Assembly (NCBI GenBank): GCA_963971575.1
Contig: OZ020611.1
Coordinates: forward strand, 57,569,381-57,633,380
Direction of reading: 5' to 3'
From: Liopterus haemorrhoidalis
Taxonomy: Eukaryota > Arthropoda > Insecta > Coleoptera > Dytiscidae
Length of the DNA stretch: 64,000 nucleotides
Part shown: one piece after another, positions 53,556 through 63,375 of the stretch
How the letters are laid out: the number at the start of each line of letters is the position of its first letter
How positions within the stretch are numbered: the first letter of the stretch is position 1
Made by a program: the position numbers and the translations under genes
The notes under the pieces: generated by a model
Databases searched by the model: none
Told to the model about the DNA's origin: nothing
Seen by the model: only the letters and a program-made list of their open reading frames with translations

Positions 53556-54416
53556 ATGAATCAGGAGATCTTCCGACGAGGGGGAGAACGAACACAATAT
53601 GCAGAGCACAATAAGAACCTGAAACCAGGTCAACAGCATATTGCTGTAGCAGCATTCGAAGCGAGTTCTCAGACTGCTATAAGAGTAAAATCTCCTCGCG
53701 ATGATGCTACTTCATCGGTGAAGTTAAAAAACTATGACAACAATGATTTATTTATATTGTTAACAAAAAAAAGATGTTGATCTAGAAGCAAAAAGAAAAT
53801 TAGGTCTCGAAGCTAATAAACAACTGGAAGCTGTAAAAGCCATAATAGATGAAAGGGATCAATTAAAACAGAAACTCACAATCAGAAGTTGAAGCATGTT
53901 CGCAATTCGATAAGAAACTAATGTCGAAGACTGTCGCATCCCACAAGAAACTAGCAGAAAAAGAATCACTTAAATTAATCACGTTAGTTTAGGTAAGAGG
54001 TTGAACCTATCAAGAGGTTAAAAGTCCAGGGCTAGTTGCGCAAGTAAATAAGTAAGACGAAGTCTTAGTAGAATAGACCGCAGTTGAACAAGATCATCAT
54101 AAAATTTACGCTAATGAGTAAAAAAAACTAGCTCTATTGTACAAAGAAGGTAACCAGATCCTAATATGGACGCATCTTCTTCGGCTGCCCAATTAGTATC
54201 TGCAAATATACTGTCAAAGCGAGATAGACCATATGCAATTAAGAAAATGGTTACTCATATTAAATAAGATGTCGCTAAACTGCGAGAATCTGATATAATT
54301 GTGGAAAAGTATCATGTAGTCGAGCCGACTGCTTATGTCGTAGGCAATGTGGATATCCCGAAGCCAGTTTACAACAGTAAAAACGAGTTCAGCTCCTTAA
54401 ACAAAGTCCTGGATCC
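53556..54416 (+). pseudogene. Gag-like remnant of the LTR element
   Basis: Three separated pieces: MNQEIFRRGGERTQYAEHNK and following; a Glu/Lys-rich coiled-coil-like DLEAKRKLGLEANKQLEAVK that shifts frame near 53883 and stops near 53990; and MDASSSAAQLVSANILSKRD through VVEPTAYVVGNVDIPKPVYN. No zinc knuckle seen. Called gag-like only from position; not recognised by motif. Confidence 0.35.
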
Positions 54417-54713
54417 CAGGGCCGGCGCAATAATCGTTGGCGCCGCCCGTAGGCAAAACTTAATTCAGCGCCCCCAGGCAGGGCCGTAACTAATAACTAA
54501 TATGTAGACATTTATTATTTATTATATTATAATAAATAATTTTTAATGACTATAATGTTATTCACAGTAACAGTTACAGATAATATACAGATAATAGTTA
54601 AACACAGATAAAAAGTAATTACTAAAGAAATATGTTTGACATTATTTACAATATTAATCTTCGAGGTTGTTTTTATATTGCAACTATCGCTTCTTCGTGT
54701 GTTATATTTACTT

Positions 54714-54830
54714 CCCACTAAAAATTTAGAGTTAATACATTTAATCGAGCTTCACCAGTTGTGCTCCTTAAATAAGTTTTTAATCGTTTTAAGGTCAAAA
54801 ACGATCGTTCTGGAAGAGATTTGGTACAGG
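54714..54830 (-). pseudogene. hAT transposase dimerisation fragment
   Basis: Minus strand CTKSLPERSFLTLKRLKTYL then RSTTGEARLNVLTLNF and a stop near 54716. This is the hAT signature ERSF..LK..K.YLRST. Related to, but not the same family as, 4805-5460. Confidence 0.8.
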
Positions 54831-54984
54831 CATGGTGACAATTATTTTTAAAAGTTTATATATATAACGATTGTAACAAAACTTGTTACAATCCTGTAAA
54901 GCATACATTCCAGTTGTAGGTAAAACTGTTGAGTCAAACTCACGTTTGACTCAAGCCAAGTTTGTTTTTAACCACCCTTTTTGT

Positions 54985-55267
54985 GGGTAAAACATCATAA
55001 TCTTAAAAATACCTAAGAAGATATATTCCCATTTATCTATAAAATAAAACCAAAGACCGATTTTCTCCAAAACTAATCTTTTTACTATGTTTCTACTATT
55101 TCTACTCTATTTTACGTTTGAGGTGTCGTTTAAAAATTACATTCTGAAGGTTGTAACGAAGCCAGATTTCCACTTTATCTTACCTGAATCGAGTAATTAG
55201 TAGTTGGTAAAGAATTGACTGTTGAACATTTGACCGGGCGAATGTTCCCCTGGCTGCGTCACTGGGT
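54985..55267. repeat. CAGTGGCG-type fragment nested in the hAT
   Basis: Homologous to 7510-7740 in order (AAAATACCTAAGAAGATAT, CGAGTAATTAGT, TTTGACCGGGCGAAT), ending CTGCGTCACTG at 55267, which read inward is CAGTGACGCAGCCAGG. Left end not found. Confidence 0.75.
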
Positions 55268-55532
55268 TCTCTTAAAAATATTATGTAAAGTGATGTCTTG
55301 GAAAGAAAAAAGGTCGTTATTTCTAAAATATAAGTGGTGACCTAAAAAAAGTTACTCATTTCTAAAATTCAAGTGATGACCTAAAAAAAGTCTTCGCTAC
55401 AAAATTACATTACGCTAGTTACTTTGACATTAATTTGGCATCCTTCTGAGCCTAACAGCAGCGCCCCCCTCACAGCGGCGCCAGCCCTGCTGGTTCCTTA
55501 GTGAGATTGCAATATTGGAACCAGAGGGGGAG

Positions 55533-55640
55533 TGTATAACACTAAAAAGATAGGAGCGTAACAATCGTTGCTAAGCAGTTGTAGTTGAGCAATACAGAAA
55601 TAATTATGTAGTGTAATTTAAAAAAAAAAACCTCTACTTT
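55533..55640 (+). repeat. 3' LTR, partial
   Basis: TGTATAACACTAAAAAGATA onwards matches the 5' LTR for about 95 bp, then an A run and loss of similarity. Confidence 0.6.
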
Positions 55641-57179
55641 TCTTTCTCATACCATGTGCATTTTTTTTACCGTGTCTGGACATTGTTAACATTGTGTTTA
55701 TTTAGACACACGTTTGTATCAGTTTATTATTTTGAATGTTTGAAGTTTATATGAGAAATACTTTGTGAATGATACATTCTTATAATATTCCGAGAATTGG
55801 AGATTGATTTATAAGTAGTGCAATACTTATAAATCAAATAACACATTGTTAATAGTGAGAAATACGTTTTCGAAATTGAAAATAAGAAGCCATTTATCAA
55901 TATATTTCTTATTTATTTAATGAAGACTTAGATAAGAAGCAAATGCATATAAATCGTTGGGGTTTTTAATTTGAATCTGTGATGAAATTATCACAAATTA
56001 TTTGAATTTAGTTAACACAAATTAAAACAATTAAATGGAAGCTCTTAGTTCTCAAATAAGGAATAAAAATTATTATTAATAAAATTTTTATAACAAAGAT
56101 CCAGCATTTTGTTGGCATCTTACACTTATTAAATACCTAAAAAGCCCTGAAATGTGTGAAAATTCATACTTCACACCATTACAGCCACTTCCTTAATTGC
56201 AATTTTTTTTTGTTTTTTGACAGATGAATATGGAAAACAATAATGGATAAAATAAGAACAACATATTGTTCCTTCAAACTATTTAGATATCGCACACACA
56301 CTTATTGCTATTTTACTTGCCTTAATAATAATTACTAACGTAACTTTTTTAAAATTACCCTGAAAAATAATATTGTTTTGCAAAAAAAATTACATATTAA
56401 ATTATAATGTATAAAATAAGAGTTTTAATAAATAAATATTGACTTTATTTGATGTGAAGCATTTTCTAACTTTGAAAACTTAATTTATACTCATAAAATA
56501 CAATTAAAAAAAAAAAAAAAAAACTACATGCTAAATTCAAATAAGAGGAAACCAACCACGAGGCGGCAGCACTGAATTCCGTTTTGTGACGTAGTTACTA
56601 ATATGATCTATTAAAAATATCCTATAAGATAGATAAAAACTCGCTACAAATTTTGATGCATAGATTGTTACTATATTTATTTCAGATTGTTAGTTTTGTG
56701 TAAAACCCATGAAACATATGGTATGTGGAAGTTATACGTATCAATAATGATTTTTTTAAATAAAATAAATATTCGAGGGGCTGAAGGCGATCACTTGTGA
56801 TAGATTCAATAATCACTTATTTTATATTTATCATAACAGCAACAATTTAAAAAATTTAATCAGCGCATATGGATTACTACACTTTATTTAAAATTCGAAT
56901 ATTGCTTTCTTCGTCGTGTCATGCATTTAATTTTTTACATTGCACCAGGCTTTTAAGAAAATGGCAAGGGAAAGAAATTAATAAAAACAATTTTCTAAGT
57001 ACATTGTTTGTGGAGATGTTGTGCAAACAGAATAGACACTTGAGTAAACTGTTTTTGCAGCTTGATCGATTTCGACCAAAATCTAATCAACTCTTAAGGA
57101 CAATAATTAAATCTCTAATATCAAATTTATGTTCGACCAGACAATCTTCAATTAAATTTTGTTGAAGGTAGATGTTGTT
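55641..57179. other. No recognised gene; one unexplained frame
   Basis: 56110-56195 is related to 14440-14500. A-run at 56505-56522. A 98-codon plus frame, 56869-57165, contains RLLRKWQGKEINKNNF and NRHLSKLFLQLDRFRPKSNQ; it has a protein-like composition but I do not recognise it. Confidence 0.3.
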
Positions 57180-58630
57180 TAAATTCAATTTATTGAAGTG
57201 AAAATTACCATCACATGAATTATAACATATTACATTGAATTTTAGGTTCATTATACTTGTAGCTTACACTGTAAGGTGTAAGCAAAAATTTTGAATTACA
57301 TGAAATTATATATTACATAGGTACATTACACAGTGAAGATTTTACAAAAGTTCATTACATTGTTGTCTATATTTTATTTGATAGGTTAGCGTCTTTTAGA
57401 TATTTTAAAATTTTGGCTGTAGCTTCCATATTGTTAGATAGAGCCTCTTCCAAGGAGTTTGGAATGCTGCTTTGGGCTCTTCCTCTTGTGTAATTCACAC
57501 ATTCAGTGAGTATATGTTTAACAGTTATTAGGCTGTTACATGTTTGCCATATTTCCTGTTCTTTTTTTGCATGAGGTGTTTGTGGGTAAAGAGAATGTGG
57601 TCGATTCGCAATCTAGTCATTAAAACTTACTCTTTTCTGTCATCAGGAGTATACCAGTGGCTGATGGATGATTTTATTCTTCTTAATTTGTTATTATTTA
57701 AGGTATTCCAGAAGGAGTTGAAATTCCCGCTGGTTTTCTTTTTTTTAAAACTTTTAAAGTCATATGGCATAATTGTATCGATAACGTTGCTTGAAGTTGC
57801 GTTTTTTGCTGCCTGGTCTACTTTTTCATTACCCATAATTCCCACATGTGAGGGGATCCATAACAGAGTGATTTGGTTACCTTTATCTAATGCTGAGTGG
57901 AAGTTACTTTGTATTTGTTGGACCACGTGGTTTCGGTTGTACGTCTGCTGGATACATTGGATTGTGCTCAGAGAATCGATTTGGATAAGATAATTGCTTG
58001 TGGTCTGATTTCTTCCATTTATAAGTTCACTAGCTTGTAAGATACTGTACGCATCTGCAATAAACACGCTAGCCATATTTAGGAGGTGTAATTCAAAAAT
58101 ATCTTCGTTAGTTAAAGCGGCACAGCCCGTTTTATCTTCCATTTTGGATCCATCCGTGAAAATATGAAAGAAATCTTCGTACTTGCTCTGTTGTTCATTA
58201 TATAATTTTTTGTCCATTTCCGGGTTGGTATCTATTTTTTTTTATATGACGTCAGTATCAGATTTTATCTAGGGTGTTTTCTGATCCAAGGAGGTATTTT
58301 GTTATATAGTTTGTTTACTGATGTTAGGGAAGGTTATAGTAAGTTCTGAGAAGTATCTTATGATGTTTTCGTGGAAAGAGTTATTATTTCGGAATGTTAT
58401 ACGATCATTCACATTGCAGAAAATATGTTGGTATGCCGGTATACTAGAATCTGTTGCCAGATTTGTAATGTAGGCTAAGGTTAACTGTTCTTCGGTATTC
58501 TAGGGGAAGTTGGGAGGATTCACAGAGAATGCTATTAACAGGGCTCGATCTAAAAGCGCCTGTTGCTATACTGATTGCAGTATGGGTTCAATAATTTTCA
58601 GTAAACTATTCTTAGCAGTACCGCTTTTTC
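57180..58630 (-). pseudogene. I-type LINE 3' end: RT tail, RNase H, CCHC knuckle
   Basis: Minus strand. RT tail: IATGAFRSSPVNSILCESSQ, LEYRRTVNLSLHYKSGN. RNase H: IFTDGSKMEDKTGCA (D), SVFIADAYSILQASEL (Asp where relatives have Glu), IQIDSLSTIQCIQ (D), LLWIPSHVGIMGNEKVDQAA (H and D). Then LMTRLRIDHILFTHKHLM and the knuckle TCNSLITVKHILTEC. Stops and frameshifts near 58540, 58300, 57627 and 57545. Ends with DANLSNKI at about 57378 and an AT-rich 3' UTR finishing in AATAAATTG. An RNase H domain places it in the I group. Confidence 0.9.
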
Positions 58631-58735
58631 ACATTTTTTTTAACACATTTGTTTTTCGGCCGAGAAACTAAACGGAATCAGATTAGAAGGATTTTTATTT
58701 ATTGTTTCTTTTTTAATTTTTATCTTTTTGGGAAT

Positions 58736-58800
58736 TCTTCTTCTTCTTCCCCTTCTTTGGGTATCCATCTTCTTCTTCTTCTTCTTCTTCTTCTTCTTCT
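58736..58800. repeat. TTC microsatellite
   Basis: Imperfect then pure CTT/TTC run. Confidence 0.95.
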
Positions 58801-59540
58801 ACTTTGAGTACTCTCAGTCAGGTTGATTTTTGACCTCACTCACATAACTCTACCATATTGATCTGTTACTTATCAGAATGTATTAGATTATTGGTGGTTT
58901 GTATAATAAGAGCTGTTGAGGGTTTTTTTCGATTGCCATCGAATAAAATATTGAAGTTGTTAGTTGAATATGTTGACAAATAGTCAGAATTATGATAAAA
59001 TATTCATTAAATGGTAAGAAACATAAAGACGTACCTGATTGTCAAATAAATTAATTAAAAATAAATAAAAGTTTCGTCATGAAGTTAAAATACGCAGTAA
59101 AACCTTGTCGGAAAATAAAATGGAGTAGCAACTAACAACGCCCATATTTTTTTCTACTCACCTATCAGAAAGCTATCGTTTTCTTTTGCCATAGAAAAGT
59201 GGAAAATTGGTATGCTGAGGAGTGTTTTGTATCCAAGACAACCCAATCGAAAAATACTTTCCGCTCTAGCGCAGAAAGTATTTTCCGATTGGTCAATATA
59301 AATTAAATAATACCACACATTTAAGTTTATTTTTTGTAATTAATTGTTATTTTACAATTATTTAAAGTACTAAAATTAATTCCTCCTTCGAACAGTTGGA
59401 ACAGTTGGCTGTTACACAATATACTATTATATATATTACTAGGTTATTACCCGTCAACAATGACGGATTTAAAAATAAAAATTTCAATTGTTTGAATGTG
59501 TATTTGGTTTTATTTTTTAACGTATCCTAATTTCGTCGCC
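58801..59540. other. No gene; perfect hairpin at 59243-59292
   Basis: CCAATCGAAAAATACTTTC... faces GAAAGTATTTTCCGATTGG with about 21-bp arms. TTACACAATATACTATTATA near 59411 matches the end of 62619-62744. Probably a broken MITE of that group. Confidence 0.5.
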
Positions 59541-59544
59541 AGTC

Positions 59545-59690
59545 TGCGAATCATGGGACAGGATATCACCAGTTAGCTAATCACGGGAGAGGGCGTCACC
59601 TGTCAGCCAATCAAGAAACAGGGTGACCCCAGTTAGCCGAACACGAGAACTTTAGAAAAATTGACGACATAATGTTACCGACACTACATA
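59545..59690. repeat. Short tandem GCCAATCA-type repeats, left border of satellite block
   Basis: Four diverged units of about 35 bp built on CCAGTTAGCCAATCACG...CAGGGYGTCACC. The last one runs into AGAAAAATTGACGACATAAT, which recurs right of the satellite at 61228-61290. Confidence 0.7.
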
Positions 59691-59805
59691 CAGACACTTG
59701 CTAATTATATAGTTAGATTATTTATTCATTAACTTTTTAAGAAGAGAAAACGATTCATTTTTACTTAGTACATTACATTTATATTGTTAAAATGAAAATA
59801 ATTTG

Positions 59806-61206
59806 AGATGTTAATTTATGCCTACGAAACCCTAGACATTTCTATATGTAATTATATTCGTAGATACTTAGAGAATAAATCTGCAAAATATTGTTCATAC
59901 CAATTAAAGGATATAGGCTTGTCTAGAGTTTCTCGTTTATGCCTACGAAACCCAAAACATTTATATATAAAATTTTATCCGTTTCTTAGAGAATAAATCT
60001 GCAAAATACTGTTCATATCGGTCAAAGGAAACAGGATTATCTACAGTCTCTTGTTTATGCCTACGAAACCCTAGATATTTATTTATGTAATTATATTCGT
60101 AGATTCTTATAGAATAAATGTGCCAAATATTGTTCATATCGGTCAAAGGAAACAGGAGTATCTAGAGTCTCTTGTTTATGGCTACGAAACCCTAGGCAGT
60201 TATGTATGTAATTATTTTCGTAGATTCTTAGAGAATAAATCTGCAAAATATTGTTTATATCAGTCAAAGGAAACAGGACTACCTAGAGTCTCTTGTTTAT
60301 GCCTACGAAACTCTAGATATTTATGCATATAATTATATTCGTAGAGTCTAGAAAATAAATCTGAAAAATACTGTTCATATCGGTCAAAGGATATAGGACT
60401 ACCCTAGGGTTTCTTGTTTATGCCCACGAAACCCTATACATTTCTATAGGTTATTTTATCCGCAGATTTTTAAATAATGAATCAGCAAAATATTTTTCAT
60501 ATCGATCAAAGAATATAGAAAAGTCTACAGTTTCTTATTTATGCCTACGAAACTCTAGATATTTCTATACGATGTTTTATCCGCAGATTTTTAGAGTATA
60601 ATTTGCAAAATGTTTTTCATATCGATCAAAGAATATAGGAGTGTCTAGAGTTTCTATTTATATCTACAAAATCCTAGATATTTCTGTATGTCATTTTATC
60701 CGCAGATTATTTGAGAATAAATCTGCAAAATATTGTTCATATCGGTCAAAGGATATAGGAGTCTCCTGTTTATGCCTACGAAACCCTAGACATTTATGTA
60801 TGTAATTATATTTGTAGATTCTTAGAGAATATATCTGCAAAATATTTTTCATATTGGTCAAAGGATGTAGCAGTGTCCAGAGTTTCTTGTTTATGCCTAC
60901 GAAATCCTAGGTATTTCTGTAAATAATTATATTTGTAGATTCTAAGAAAATAAACCTGCAAAATATTATTCATATTGGTCGAAGGATATAGCATTGTATA
61001 TAGTTTCTTGTTTATGCCTACGAAACCCTAGACATTTCTATATGTTATTTTATTCGCAGTTTCTTAGAGAATAAATTTTCAAAATATTGTTGATATCAGT
61101 CAAATGATATAGGAGTATCTAGAGTTTCTTGTTTATGCCTACGAAATCCTACAAATTTCTATATGTAATTATATTCGTAGATTCTTAGAGAATATATCTG
61201 CAAAAT
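59806..61206. repeat. Satellite array, 12 units of about 120 bp
   Basis: TGCCTACGAAACCCTAGA recurs at about 59819, 59940, 60058, 60180, 60300, 60421, 60542, 60661, 60774, 60897, 61016 and 61135. Each unit also has AGAATAAATCTGCAAAATAT, a TTCATATCGGTCAAAGGATA block and TCTAGAGTTTCTTG. Units differ at about 10 to 20 percent of sites by eye. The antisense CTAGGGTTTCGTAGG looks like the start of the AGGGTTTTGTAGG repeats. Confidence 0.95.
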
Positions 61207-61227
61207 ACCTGTCAAACTGGGAACACC

Positions 61228-61292
61228 CTGTTTCCCAGTTAGCCAATCACGAGAACCTTAGAAAAAATGACGTCACAGTGTTACACAATCAC
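61228..61292. repeat. Right border copy of the satellite flank
   Basis: CCCAGTTAGCCAATCACGAG, ACCTTAGAAAAAATGACGTC match 59625-59685 in direct orientation, so the satellite is framed by direct repeats. Confidence 0.8.
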
Positions 61293-61300
61293 TAACATAC

Positions 61301-62308
61301 GAGGGTTGTAAATCGAAGGCAAAACATCGATGTTGAACATCGATGTTAACATCGGCGCTGAAACATCGATGTTGAAAAAACATCGAAGGGATAACATCGA
61401 TGTATCGGAAACATCGATGTTTTATTCAATATAAAAAAAAAAAACTATTTTTTTATATTATATAGATTTTATTTAATAATATAAAGATAAAATACGAAAA
61501 AAGTTACATATAATACGAAAAAAAGTAACATATAATACACAAAAAGCATTTATTAAATTTTTAAATAGATTGTGTAACAGACACATTCAAATGTCCCGCC
61601 GCTGCTTATAACCGTTTGGAACAGCTTATATAAGCCGTTCACTTTTGTAAGGACAAACTAAAACTGGTTATTTTGGTGATTTTTATAGTGTGTTACTGAC
61701 TTTTATAAACTTGGTTATATTGTAAAAAGGGCTTTACAGTTTGTATTATTTTAGGTTAGTATTATATTTACAAAATATTTAAGATGTCACTATTCAAAAT
61801 GAAATATGACAAACGATATTTTTTTAAATGACATATTTATAATCTGACTTTTCAAATTATTTTTCTGTAATAAGATTATTTCTATTAAATTTCACTTTAT
61901 ATACCTCGTTCACTTATACAAAAAATGGCTCGACAACAAAAGTCAAAGAGCAACAAGTGTTGGTTTCGTTCGTCGTTGTCATTATTTGCAAAAATTAGAA
62001 GATTCTTCTTATTTTTTTCTTATTCTGCTAACTGCTAAGAAGAATAAGAACTAATACTATTAGTATTGTTATATTTCAATAGATAGCGCTTATATTTTGT
62101 GCACTAATTTTAATAAAAATAAAAATTTTAAGATTCCAGCGCCTCTAGCGGTAGTTTCTGAATTTCAAAGTTCAAAACATCGACATCGGTAGCAGACATC
62201 GATGTTTTATCGATACTATCGCCACCTGAACATCGATGGTAAAAACATCGATGTTTTCAGGAGAGACATCGATGTTATCGATACATCGATGTTTTTTTCC
62301 CATCCCTA
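61301..62308. mobile_element. ATCGATG-array hAT, short copy, perfect TSD
   Basis: Ends GAGGGTTGTAAATCG and, read inward, TAGGGATGGGAAAAAAACAT; TAACATAC on both sides (61293-61300, 62309-62316), 8 of 8. ACATCGATGT repeats at 61325-61425 and 62185-62297; TATCGATA near 62206 and 62273. Non-coding deletion derivative of the 35246-38540 type. Confidence 0.92.
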
Positions 62309-62343
62309 TAACATACGGTAGCTAATTATATATGTACGATTAC

Positions 62344-62441
62344 CTTTCTCTTGACTTTTGCGGCAAGAGTTCTAACACTATTTTCTTTGCCGATTCCTCT
62401 ATCTCCTCGTCACCCTCGCTGCTTACTTCATCTTCATACAT
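62344..62441 (-). pseudogene. Possible Crypton/tyrosine-recombinase-type first exon
   Basis: MYEDEVSSEGDEEIEESAKK then IVLELLPQKSRER; AAAG/GTAATC at 62344 is a usable splice donor and the next in-frame codon is a stop. ELLPQKS.ER resembles the start of the core-binding region in Crypton-derived proteins. No downstream exon was found, so this is a hint only. Confidence 0.35.
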
Positions 62442-62618
62442 TATTATTTAACAAACATACAAATGCCAATGTATTTTAAAATAATTATTTTGACATTCGT
62501 TTAATTGTTTATGAACATCGTAGCAACGACAGGCCACCTATTATGTATATAAATCTAACATACATAATGATTTCTATTTCTTATTTTTTGAATTTTTTAA
62601 ATAGGTGTTCGTAGAAAA

Positions 62619-62744
62619 AATAGTATGAGTGACACGCGCAGAAAGTACATTTGCCGATTTTGAAAGATTGCCGCTCTCGCTGCGCTTGCAGCGAAATATC
62701 TTTCTCAATGTATACTTTCTGTGCTTGTTACACAATATACTATA
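62619..62744. mobile_element. Foldback MITE with AATAGTAT ends
   Basis: AATAGTATGAGTGACACGCG and AGAAAGTA at left; TACTTTCTGTGC and TTGTTACACAATATACTAT at right. 126 bp. Confidence 0.6.
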
Positions 62745-62834
62745 TTCCGTGGCAATCCAAAAAGCCCTACAACTCATGTTACTTATCAGGTGTTTTCGTG
62801 TTTCCTGTATACCAATACTTGTTAGATCTTCGGT

Positions 62835-63375
62835 TAGATGATCTCTCTATTTCTTGCGAAGCCTTCCCACTGATCGACGGGTATACAATCTTCCCTCCCA
62901 TAGCCTCCTAATCATTCTGCCCGCCCTCATCCTCTTCGCGTGTCCTATCCACTGTTATCCTCTACCTTTCAATTCTTGTGTGATACTCGGCCTTGAGTAT
63001 AGTTCTTGGAAACCTTTGTTTTGACAGATTCTCCATTCACAATTAAGTTGAATGGGACGAAAGATTCGACATAATATTTAATTACTGAAAATTATGAGGT
63101 GTTGTCAATCTGGCTTAGTAAAGGTCCATGTTTCGCCATATATAATTATGGGACGTACATAACTTGATATAACCTGATCTTGGTGTTTCTAGACAGGATT
63201 TGCGTTTAGAAGAAGGGACCAACTGCAAAATACGATGCATTAGCGGATTTAATTCTGTTCGTAACTTGCTGCTGGATCAGATTCACCTGATATATCATGG
63301 TGCCCTGGTATTTAAAAGTATAAACTCTCTCAAAAGTGTTACCATTAATTTTTAAGTTAGTCGTGTTTTTATGAC
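62835..63375 (-). pseudogene. RTE-like LINE C-terminus
   Basis: Minus strand blocks: TFERVYTFKYQGTM, QQVTNRIKSANASYFAVGPF, SRNTKIRLYQVMYVP, IYGETWTFTKPD, QELYSRPSITQELKGR, WIGHAKRMRAGRMIRRLWEG. These match in order the C-terminal part of RTE-type LINE proteins (FKYLG..., R..LY...RP...YG.E.W, W.GH..RM). Several stops and frameshifts. Confidence 0.82.

Larger units (their letters stand above)
54417..55489. mobile_element. hAT element nested in the LTR element
   Basis: CAGGGCCGGCGC at left and, read inward, CAGGGCTGGCGC at right; flanks CTGGATCC (54409-54416) and CTGGTTCC (55490-55497), 7 of 8. Contains a transposase scrap and a nested CAGTGGCG-type piece. Confidence 0.88.
52945..55640 (+). mobile_element. 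Decayed LTR retrotransposon, short LTRs, non-autonomous
   Basis: LTR-like start TCTATAACAC at 52945; matching TGTATAACAC at 55533 directly after a polypurine tract AGAGGGGGAG (55523-55532). Both copies share GTTGCTAA.CAGT.GTAGTTG. A primer-binding-site-like TGGCGCCCAGCGTGGG lies at 53097. Internal sequence is only about 1.4 kb once a nested hAT is removed, with no RT or integrase. Confidence 0.7.

Noticed and set aside
59806..61206. Regular 120-bp repeats resembling a CRISPR array
   Set aside because: Units are fully repeated with no unique spacers and no short direct repeat; the setting is a eukaryotic transposon-rich genome. It is a satellite.
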